Shown here: one piece after another, positions 12,282 to 24,200 of the stretch
How positions within the stretch are numbered: position 1 is the stretch's first letter
Layout: every line of letters begins with the position of its first letter
DNA from: Pristionchus mayeri
Taxonomy: Eukaryota; Nematoda; Chromadorea; Rhabditida; Neodiplogasteridae
Length of the DNA: 64,000 nt
Direction of reading: 5' to 3'
NCBI GenBank assembly: GCA_036245805.1
Contig: BTRK01000006.1
Location: 46,741,257-46,805,256 of the forward strand
The notes under the pieces: model-generated
Told to the model about the DNA's origin: nothing
Database searches by the model: none
What the model saw: the letters and a program-made list of their open reading frames with translations, nothing else
Made by a program: the position numbers and the translations under genes

Positions 12282-15200
12282 ATGATAAGTTATCTATGTT
12301 CTATATTTCTTTTCTCCTTAGCAAGAGCTGCAGATGTTTGTCCGCCGCAATACAAACAAGCGGCCAATTTCGGAAACTGCTTCTTTGTTAGTTTTTTTTA
12401 TTTGTATAATATTTAGAAATATGAATTATTCTTTGAATACTTTTGCGAAAAAAATCGTATACCTGGAAAGGATTCGCTCGATATCACTTTCTTGACACTT
12501 CTTCGATATTTGGCCCACCCCGACCCATTCCTCCCTTCCCCTAATTCCTAGGTATCTCTCCCTGATTGTCGGTCACGCAACCCCTCCGAGATGGGGAGGT
12601 AATGAGGAATGATAGAGGAGGAGGGGGGGGGGGGGGTGGGCAAAAAAACGAAAAAGTGCCACTCTCTTCCTTCTGTGTACTCACTCTTCAGCCAGTGACA
12701 ATTTATCAGATGGAAGTGATTACTTTCCAAGCCATATCTAATAGATATATCTAATTTAAATGCATTGCAATGGAGTAAAGATGGACATGACCGATTACAC
12801 TACGTCGATCTTTTCTCGAATTGTGAAAATGACGGGAAATATTAGATACTTCAAAGCGTACCATTGTTTGTGGTCCGTGAGCGTTTTTTTGTTGAAAACT
12901 TCTCTAAGAAGTCTGTTCAAAAAAACTTCTCTGAGAAGTCTTTTCCGAAAGCACTTCTCAGAAAAGCTTTCAGAAAAAAAACGCTCACAATGTTACGTTT
13001 TGAAGTACAGTCGCGCGCATAAGTGAGTACGCACTTTTTGAATTTGCTGCAACTTTTTGCCCAGGAAAGGCATCATTCTGCCGCTAAGGTACCATGTGCC
13101 AAATTACGTAGTGATGACGCAATCAAAATGTACTTTTTCTAAACATAGATTTTTTCAACTGGCCACACTTTCTGTGGTTGGAGATATGTCTGAGGACAAC
13201 CCAGAAAAAATTTAAAACACCTTGTTTACGCACTCTCGTCGTCTGTACTCTCTCGCCCATGGGGGACATATCTAAAACCACAGAAATTGTGGCCAGTTTG
13301 AAAAAATCTATGTAAGAATAAAGCCTTTTAGAAAAAGTACATTTTGATTGCGTCATCACTACGTAATGATTAGGCTATTGCGTCATACCCAAATAACATG
13401 GCCATAATCTCCAATGAATTTGGCACATGGTACCTTAGCGGCAGAATGATGCCTTTCCTGGGCAAAAAGTTGCAGCAAATTCAAAACAAAAAGTGCGCAC
13501 TCACTTATGCGCGCGACTGTATGTAATATTTCCCGTCATGAAATTAAGCTAAGGCGTATCGGAATCGCCACCTCGATCCCTTGAGCTTTATATACAATAC
13601 TTTGTATACTTTATATGCATTGTATAATACTGTGTATACTGTATATGCTATTTATAATACGTTGTATACTTTGTATATTAAGTTGTTCGGAAAGTTTCTT
13701 TCTTTTTTTCATGTATGGACATTATTCACTTCTCCTTTATTTAACTTTGTTCCAATTATCTGGTTTTTTGTAGTTGATGTGGGTTTGGATACTCTCTATA
13801 ACAACCAGGAGTGCATACCGTTTCGATCAATAGATCTCGAACAGAGGAGGTCCGAAGTTAGTCCAGTCGACTTTTCTGCAAGATTTTTAAGGGCGCACAT
13901 TTCTTTGCAGAACAGAGATAGGCATACAAATGGCCCACTATTGTGAAGTACGTCAAATAGGGTTATTAGTAAACATAAAGCTATAAATCTAGCACCTTTT
14001 ACCTAATCTAGCGAAGCGTCGATTGGATAATCCGCACAACGATTTGTTTTTCGAGCAGAATTTTGAACTTATTGTGCTTCCCCCGATCAGCATAGAGAAC
14101 AAAGAGATTGTTATTTGTGAAGTACATTACATGGACACTTGCTATCCCTAATTAGGTAGGAATTCAATTACGTGTTCATGAACAGGATTTTTCAGAAAAT
14201 TTATGCCGAAATTTGAACATCGAAATGGTGACATATTGCTATCTCCCGTCTCGCTCGATGGTTGAAAGCCGGCTTTTTCTTTGTTATTATTATTATCAAC
14301 TCTTGTCCTATTACATAGTATCCGGCTAGAATCGGTAGGCGTCTAGGTCTCGGGAAAAGTGACCCAACAAGAAACACTGAAATTATGTTTTTTGAGATGT
14401 TTTGGTATTTGCTAACTTTTTATATTTTTTTCTAGCCTGCTATATGACCGAGATGCGATTTGAACATACTGTAGTATTCCACCGCCAAGGCCGTTATATA
14501 TTCCATAGACAAAATAATTGAAGTCGAATGCCACAAGAATTGACATGACAAAAATAAAAGAAAGAAACTTTCCGAACAACCTAATATATACCTTTATTCG
14601 CAGGCAGCTGTGAGCTATGGAGAATTCGGATTCGAGAACCGGTCCTATGATCAAACTGAGGTTAGTATAGGTTTTATTTTTTCAATTAAAGCACCACATT
14701 TTATTTTTTCAATTAAAGCACCATATTTTTTCAATTAAAGCAGCAATAATCGATCTCAATTTTAGCTCATATGCAACGGTAACGATGGAGGAATGATGGC
14801 GTCCATTCACAGCCAGGATGTGAGTTTTACCCGATTTCGCAGATTAATATTTCCTATTTTAATTTAAAAACAAGATCAAAGTTCAGGAAATGGGCAATTA
14901 CAAAAACATGGTTGTTGTTGTTCATTGGACCACCCCACGCTCTCACGTAGATAGACGAAGAGATGGTCACCCGATATAAGAATTACTTTACCAGGATTTC
15001 GACATGGTCACAAACGTGAGCCAGCGCTTCTTGAACACCGGTCAAACTTCAGGTGTTATGAACATCGGACTTAGGTTTGTTGAAGGTCGTTTTTCAAAAG
15101 TTGAGTGTGTGACCAACTCGACTAAACGCTGACTAAAGTGCACTCAACCAATATTGTTAAGGATGCTAAAGTTCGTAATTCGGGTCTCCCAGAATTAATT

Positions 15201-18200
15201 GCACATAACAGTCTATTGAGTGAACTCGCAGTGACCCCGATAAAAATCGATTAAAATAATTTAACATTAGTTATGTTTTAAAAATTGGAGTCGCCGTAAA
15301 AAAATCACATATCAGGTGCGTTGGCAAAACGTGCAAATGGGATGATGGCTCACCCATGGACTATGTCAACTTCGATGGACAAGGTAAAAGTTGAAGAAGC
15401 GATACTACACTTTCTTAATTTTGCTCCGCTTGACCTGTCTAGTAGAGTTCGAAATTCGGGTGACGCTCTCTTCATTCTACACACTCTCTAGACGGTTCGA
15501 TTCTCGAACTCTAGTCTATAGAGGGTGGAATATAACGAGATTAATGTATCGTTTCTTGCATTTTATATGGTTTCTTTATTCCCTTTTGCAGATTACAAGT
15601 GAAGCTGCGCAAAAAATAAGTTCGCATGAACCTTCAGAATTTGATCTGTTAGAAGCGTGAAGCGTCCGAAATATTGTTCAAAATTATGAGAGACAAACTC
15701 TGAATTTCGTTTATATTACAGCATGCATACATGCACGGAAATATTTGATCATTTGCATCTTGCACGCTTTGCTAATTAATTAAATAACAATTGATTAATT
15801 AATTAATTAATCTAAGGTCCGATGGATGACGGCGTTGAGCGATGTTATGCAGTCCATTATAAGTCAAAAGGATGGGCGCCGTGAGTAGAGAATTTGTTAT
15901 GAGGCGAATCGCGGGAGAATCGACCACGCCGCGGCGGTAGGAAAAAAATCTGTCCTACCTGGCAACAAATTTAGATACAAGTATAACAAATGATGCTCTT
16001 CCAAACTGCGCCGTCAGAATTTTGATATCTGTCGTCATCTTCGAGATTCTGAAGGCCAAACTTGGTACTAACACTTTTCGACAGTCAAATCGGGCGCACT
16101 TAAATGATCACAACTTTGTTTAAAATGAAGCTGCAAAGTCGTTCTTTGTTTAGATAGAAAGTTGAAAACAATCTCTACAACATTCTGCCGGCGTCATCAT
16201 TCCTAGTGTTCATCTTTGTGCGGGGCGGTCGGGTGCACCAAAAATGACGTAACTTTTGAAATCGGAAAAAGATATTGGGTTATCATGCTTAAGTTGTAGT
16301 ACCTATATATGGCTAACTTTTCGGCAAAATTAGGGAAATCGGAGCATAAACAAAAAAAGCGCTGTCACTTTTGTGCGACGACCCCAAAATGAGTTCTGGA
16401 CAATAGTACTTCCGTATCTTCAATTGGTCTCATTTGGGCTCAAAATCATTCAAAAACATCCAAAACAACATTATAAGTTTCTACTCCCCATATTATAGCA
16501 CTTACATTGGTCATAAATGCTCAGGTGACCGAAAATTTGAAATTCGGTATTTTCACCTTTTCCAAGTTGCTGGATGGGTTCTATTGCACTAAAGTTGTTT
16601 CAAATCATGTAAAAACATTCCTCGCAACGGCTCTCAAAAAAAAAGCGCGTCTGGTAATACGAAATTTCATCAGAGGAATCCAAAGAAAGGCGCTAAAGTG
16701 TACCTCAGCTGAAAATAGACATAGCGACCTGGCACATGGCTAGAAATGAAGAGCACGATTAGCTAAACATTTTATCTGTTGAAAGTGAGTTTCTACCTCT
16801 TCGTTAAATCGCGCTACAGAGCCTGGAATTTGTCTAGAAATAGGCTTGAATCCCCCGAGAGCGCGTGCTCTAACCGTCTGGCGCTCTCGTCATCTGCCCT
16901 CCCTCTCCCTCCCCTCTATTTAGCGCTCCCCGGGCACGTCTCTTTTCGGGTTTAGCCAAATTCCAGGCTTTGTAGCACGCTTCCATGGGAAGATATAGAC
17001 TCACTTTCAACAGATGAAATGTTTAGCTCATCGTGCTCTGCATTTCTAGTTATGTGACAGGTCGCTATGTCTATTTTGAGCTGAGGTACACCTTAGCGCC
17101 TTTCTTTGGATTCCTTTGATGAAATTTCGTATTTCCAGAAGCGCGCTTTTTGAGAGCCGTTTCGAGGAATGTTTTTGCATGATTTGAAACAACTTTAGTG
17201 CAATAGAACCCATCCAGCAACTTGGAAAAGGTGAAAATACCGAATTTCAAATTTTCGGTCACCTGAGCATTTATGACCAATGGAAGTGCTATAATATGAG
17301 GAGTAGAAACTTATAATGTTGTTTTGGATGTTTTTGAATGATTTTGAGCCCAAATGAGACCAATTGAAGATACGGAAGTACTATTGTCCAGAACTCATTT
17401 TGGGGTCTTCGCACAAAAGTGCCAGCGCTTTTTTTGTTTATGCTCCGATTTCCCTAATTTTTGCCGAAAAGTTAGCCATATATAGGTACTACAACTTAAG
17501 CATGATAACCCAATATCTTTTTCCGATTTCAAAAGTTACGTCATTTTTGGTGCACCCGACCGCCCCGCACCAGGATGAACACGTTGAATGATGACGCCGG
17601 CAAAATGTTGTAGAGATTGTTCTCAGCTTTCTATCTAATGTTTTTGAAACCATGTTTTTGTGAGTTTGAGGTTTCGAACTGTTCCAAGGTCTTGTTGAAT
17701 CTATCGCAAACGGTCTCATATTTGGATAGTTGCTTTTGAAAGACTACTCTCGACCGCTCGAGAGTAGTCTTTCAAAAGCAACTATCCAAATATGAGACCG
17801 TTTGCGATAGATTCAACAAGACCTTGGAACAGTTCGAAACCTCAAACTCACAAAAACATGGTTTCTGGGGTTTTCGATGCTGAACACAATGGTCACCATC
17901 ATTTTGCATAATTCGTTCAATGGGGTCCGGTGTGCTGCCTTGTCACTTCCGGCCAAAACTGGTTTTATATGCGTATCTCGGCCAGAATAGACGCTGGAAG
18001 CACTAAATTTCGCACATTTCGATTTTTTGACTCGATAACTTGCGCGAGGGGAGACCCTAACCATTCGATCCGGCTTTACATGCTGATTCGAATGGTATAT
18101 ACATGTATGGCGATTGGAGGTCGACATAGCATTCGTTCGTTCGATTTAGTGATTTTTCACTGCATTTCACTGTGTAAATCGAAGAATGAGAGGGGTCAAA

Positions 18201-21200
18201 ATGACGAGAAATGATTCTCCTTTCATTTTCCTCCCTCTTATTCATCAATTCTCCAGTGAAACGCAGTGAAAAATCAGTAAATCGAACGAACGAATGCTAT
18301 GTCGACCTCCAATCGCCATACATGCATATACCATTCGAATCCGCATGAAAAGCAGGATCGAATGGTTAGGGTCTCCCCTCGCGCAAGTTATCGAGTCAAA
18401 AAGTCGCATTATCTCGCGAACCGACAAAATTCATGATAAATCAAATACAAAGCTCGATTCTCGCCATGATATTCTGCACGCGTATGTGAAATTTCGTGGT
18501 TCCACCTTCTAAACTGGCCGAGATACGATTATACAACCAGTTTTGGCCGGAAGTGACAAGGCACCACACCGGACCCCAATGAACGAATTGTGCAAAATGA
18601 TGGTGACCATTGTGTTCAGCATCGAAAACTACTCCAGATACCATGTTTTCGTGAGTTTGAGGTTTCGAGCTGTTCCGAGGCCACGCTACGAGTTGTTGAA
18701 TCTATCGCAAACGGTCTCATATTGGGGTGTCCGGAAAGTTCGTATAATGCTTCGGAAAAAAGTCAGTTCGCGATCAAATGCAGTGATTGCGCAATCTGTT
18801 TGTCAACAATGTAATGCATCATTCTGACGTTGAGTAGTGAGAGGATTTAATCAGTCTCCTAGTTGCTACACATTGATTCTTGTGATGGACTCCCATCTCT
18901 ACCTCAGAGCAGTTTTACTTCATTACTACCGTCTTGGCCGATCCGTGAAGGAGGCCCACTCTGCTCTGGCCCAGTCGGAAGGAGCTGACGCCCCGTCCAT
19001 ACCCTTCTGCTATAAGTGGTTCTCCCGCTTCAAGAAAGGGAGTTTGGTCTCGATGATCAACCCCGCTCTGGACGCCCTCCCTCCCTCGATCAGCCTCTCG
19101 TTCTCCGCACACTGAAGCGCAAGCCCATGTCCAGTGTGCGTGAGTTGAAGAAGGATACTGGTACTCCCAGATCAACGGTGTCCGATATCCTCCATCGATC
19201 TGGGAAGAAGCCGAAACTCCCACAAGTGATTCCCCATGACCTCTTCCCCGAACAGCTGAAAAATCGTGTTCAAGTCTGTCGGGAATTACTCCATCGTAGA
19301 TCCAATCTTCGATGGATCAATTCCATCATCGCTACAGATGAGAAGTGGATCACGTACGATAACCCTGTGAGGAGACTGCAATGGGTGGATGCACATGAGA
19401 AGCCCACGCCCGTCCCGAAGAAGGAAGAGCACGGAAAGAAGGAACTCCTCTGCTTCTTCTTCTCAGTGCTCGGTCCCATCTACTGGGAGATCCTCGCCCC
19501 TGGCACCAGCATCAATGCCGACCTCTTCTCTGAACAACTGGAAGACGTCGCGATCAGAGTCCCTCCTAGACTCCTGAACCAGGGCAAAATTCTTCTTCTG
19601 ATGGACCATGCTCGCCCACATCGAGCGAAGATGACCCAGAAGAAAATGGACGAGCTGAAGATCGAGAGGATTCCCCATCCACCGTATTGCCCGGATCTCT
19701 CCCCATGCGACTACCCCTGCTTCCGCTCTCTCTCTCTGACTTCTGCAAAGGAAAGAAGTTCAAGAATCGAGATGAAGTTGTGAGGGCTTTCGTGAACTGG
19801 GCGGTCTCGAAGAAACCTGCATTCTGGAAGAGAGGAATCGAGACCCTGCCCAATCGCTGGAGGGAGGTAGTGAGAAAGAAGGGGACATACATTGGTCACT
19901 GAGAATTGTAAAGCATTGAATAAAAAATAAAAACAAAAAAATATACGAACTTTCCGGACACCCCAATATATGCTTAAGATATCAATGAACAGCTCTGTTG
20001 GTGAGCAAGCGATTGAAATGAGATGTTGAGATGATTTGCGTATCGGGGTTGGGATTTTACGTTTATGGATTTTACGGTTTTTACGGTTTTATGGTTTTAA
20101 TCCGTAAAAATTATTTTTACGGATTCCGTAAAAATTGAATCCGTAAAAAAATTAAAATCCGAAAATTTTTTGTAACATTTTCACTATTTTTTGTGGTTTT
20201 CTTGATATATTTTTCAGATTGAAAACAGAAAAAGTGTATCATACTTTTTCCGTCCTGATTTTTTTTTCGACATATCCTCACTGAGATTTTAAGAACACAT
20301 GTGGACTGTGACATTGCCTAAAGAAACACTTTTACACAAAGATTTATGACTTAATTGCCCCTTTTAAACATTCCCCTAGCTTCCATTCATGATTATATCA
20401 CCCTACATGGACATTTGGGTAAATTTTACGGATTTTACGGTTTTTACGGAATTTTACGGATTTTGAAACCGTACATTTTACGTTTTTACGGATCCGTATA
20501 ATATTTTTTTAACGCCCAACCCTGTTGCGTATGATAAAAATATATTTGTATTGATGATTTTGAAAGTCTAATCGAGAGAGTGTAGGAAATACAGAGTAGT
20601 CGGTGACTCCAATTTCGAATTCTAAAAACGTGCACGGAGAGTGGGGGTAAAACATCTATCGACCCGATTATCCCTCAAAAATGTGCAAGAAAAGTTGCGT
20701 AAAAAGTTCGCGAACTTCTGAGGTGCGTAAAAACTGTTAATCCTTAAAATACCGAGCTTTATTTAGTTTTATTTTTATTTTGTTCATCAGTTGCGGAGTA
20801 TTAGAGAATTGCTATTGCTACATATACCATAAACTGGAAGCTTTTTTGACTGGCGCGTTCGTTGCGAGCGAGATTTTGATAGTGCGTGTGCAATCAAAAT
20901 ACAAGATCAGCAGATGAAAAAGATTTCAGAAATTTCCAGAAGAAAATAAGTTACGACCACAAATATGGTGTTGGTCTGTCCGTCTGTCCTTACCGTAACC
21001 CAGTGGCGTTGGAGCAGATGTTGTGTCAGACTCATGATTTCATCGAGGGATCAGATAAAAACATTGCTACAGTACTTATACCGTACTCGACTGCTACCGT
21101 AACCCGTAGCCGTGGGTCAGGCGCTGGGTCAGATTCATGATTTCGTGGGAGGATTGATGGAAATCATCAATATCGTTCTTCTAAAGTAACATGAACCGAC

Positions 21201-24200
21201 AGTAGTCCGTGTCGCTGTGTCAGATGATGGGTCAGATTCATGATTTCGATGGTCAAGTTATGAAAAACGTCGATACCATGCTTCTTTTGCAAAATCTAGC
21301 GTTGGGACGGACGCGGCGTGAAAACCATGATTTTGATGGCATCAATAGCGGATTATTTTTAATATTCATATAACTTTTAAGCGTAGTTGCCCACTAGTTG
21401 CTAAATATACAATAAACTGAAAGGGTTTTTGTCTGGCGCGTTCGTTTGGAACGAGATTTTGATAGTTTCTGTGCAATCAAAATACAAGGTCAGCAGACGA
21501 AAAAGATTCCCGAAATTTCCAGAAGAAAAATTTTTACGACCACAAATATGGTGTTCGTTGACTTTTCCGTTTGTCCACAGTATCCCATTGGCGTTGGGTC
21601 AGATCTTGTGTCATACTCATGATTTCATCCGAGGATGGATGGAAATCATCGATACCGTACTACTACCGTAACCAACGCCTACCGTAACCCAGTGCGCTGG
21701 GTCAGACGGTGGGTCAGATTTATGATTTCGTCTGCGGATGGATGCAAAACATCAATATAGTTCTTCTAAAACAACACAACCTACAGTGTCAGATGATGGG
21801 TCATATTCATGATTGCGAAAGTCAATTAATGAAAAAAGTCGATGCCATGTCACTTTTGTAACATCTAGCGTTTGTACTGACGCTTTGTGAGAACCATGAT
21901 TTTGCCGGAATAAATAGGATTTTTTTATATATCCCAGGAACTTCTAACTTTAAAAGAGGCGTAGTTGCCCACTAGTTTAGAAAATATAGAAATGATATGG
22001 GCTGGGGAGAACGTTTTAATCAAGCCACTCCGAAGGAAAGTTCACGAACTTTTCAACGAGCTCGATGAAACAGGTCGATGAAAATCTGCGAGAAAAGTCA
22101 GAGAGGCGAGAAAGCGTGCATTTCTGAGAGAGCGAAAAGGAAGCTGTGATTGTTCACTTACTTTTCCCTCTCTCCGAAATGCACGCTCTCTCGTCTTTCT
22201 CTGACTTTTCTCGCAGATTTTCATCGACCTTTTTTATCGATCAATCAATCAATCAATCAAGTTTATCACGTCAGGCGATTAACACCAGATGAGGAATAGG
22301 TCTATTCTTCGGCAGTTGCATGCCACCAGTTCGCGCCAAGGGATCTTCTTAGGTCATCTTTCCATCGCGCTCTAGGTTGTCCTTGGGGGCGGGTCTTGTT
22401 GTAAGGGACCCAGTCTGTAGATGCGCGGCTCCACTGGTCAAATCCCATGCGTCCCAGCTTCCGAGCCCACTTAGTCTTCCTTCTGAGCGCTTCTTCATTC
22501 CAGTCGCGCAGGTTGGTCGCTTTGCGGATGTTCTCGTTCCTCCATCGATCTCGTAAGCTGATTCCAAGCATTTTCCGCTCCATCTTACGCTGCGTCACGC
22601 TAAGTCTCTCCTTCTCACTTGCTCGCAGTGCCCAAAGCTCGCTCCCATAGAGTACTGTAGAAGAGACGCAGCTCTCAAATAGTCGTCGTCTAGTCTTCAT
22701 AGGAAGCAACCTTGTGGAAAGGAGGTGGGACAATTTACTCCAGGCGAACCATCCCAAGCGAATCCTATGTTCAACTTCAGCCAGGTGATCGAGGGGGAGG
22801 GTGATTCTTCCTCCAAGATAGGTTGCAGAATCGGCGAAATTGAACACTTGATTATTGATGATGATTGGGGCTCGGGTTGTTGTACATGATGTAAGGAGCA
22901 CTGTCTTTCCTGAGTTAACTTCCAATCCGACACGAGCACATGAATCCATCAGTTTCCGCAACATTCTTTCAAGTTCGGGGCGTGTCTTGGCAACGAGAAC
23001 CACGTCGTCAGCGTATTCGAGGTGGATTAAATTTCTTCCATCGATCCTCAGTCCATCTTGCTCCCAGTCTATGTCGTTCATTGCTTGTCTCAAAACGGCA
23101 TTGAATAGGCTGGGGGAGAGAGTATCTCCTTGGCGGACGCCTCTTCTCACATTCACTTCGACGAACTCCTCGTTGACTCGAATTCTTGTGGTGGATGACT
23201 CGTACAAACGTCTCAGAAGATGGATCAGTGTGGGGTGTACTCCGAAGGTCCAGAGAGCTTGCCAGACTGCACTCCACTCAACACAATCGAACGCCTTGCG
23301 AAAGTCGACAAAACCGAGGTACAAGGGAATACCGAACTCATGTGTTCGTTCAACAATCTGTTTGACGGTGTGAAGGTTATCGAGAGTGCTATGTCCTCTG
23401 CGGAAACCAGTCTGGGTGGGAGACTCTGTTTCTCCTAGCGTCCTTTCGATTCTTTTCAAAATCACGCGCGTACATGTCTTGAGAGTGACGGTGAGTAGCG
23501 AGATAGGTCGAAAGTTATTGATGAGGGAAGGGTCCCCTTTCTTGTGTAGAAGTGAGACGACAGCTTGGACCATATCTTCAGGAACTTGATCTCCAGACAC
23601 TAGGTGATTGAGTAGATCAGAAAGGAATGGAGCAAGGTGAGCTCTCGAATGGTAGAGCATATCGGGGAGAACACCATCTGAACCAGCAGAGTGACCACAC
23701 TTGAGATGAGAGAGGGCATCATAGGTCTCATCAGGAAGGAAAGGAGGGAGAGAATCGATAGATTGGGAAGGGATGGCAAGAGGAAGCTGCACTGCTGGCT
23801 GGTAGATGGACCCGAAGAAACTTTGGACCGCAGTCTTAGTTGCAACTTGTGAAAGAGCACCGGTGACCGGGTCCGGAACTTGAAGTCTCTTGCGGTAGGA
23901 GTGAAGATTCAACATTGCTTTGACTATGCTTCTTCCTTTGCGTACTGCTTCTATCGCTTGGCTTTCTTTCCTTCTCTTGATATCCGTGATGATGCTGGTT
24001 CTGGCCATTTTGCAAGAGATGGAGAAGGCGACATTGGATTGTGGAATTGATCGAAGGAGATGTCGCTGGGCCAGGAGGTTTTGGGTTGCAGGGGAGATAT
24101 CGAGCTTTATCGAGCTCGTTGAAAAGTTCGTGAACTTTTCTTCGAAGTTTTTTGATTCAAACGTTCTCCCCTGCCCAAATCATTTCTATATTTTCTATAA

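Noticed and set aside
12566..12754. Gly-rich 62-codon frame
   Set aside because: Comes from a poly(G) run within lectin intron 1; no coding evidence.
15774..15812. ATTA microsatellite as a functional element
   Set aside because: Simple repeat in an intron just before a splice acceptor; nothing indicates a role.
22855..23373. 172-codon frame antisense to the LINE
   Set aside because: Shadow of the reverse transcriptase frame on the opposite strand.
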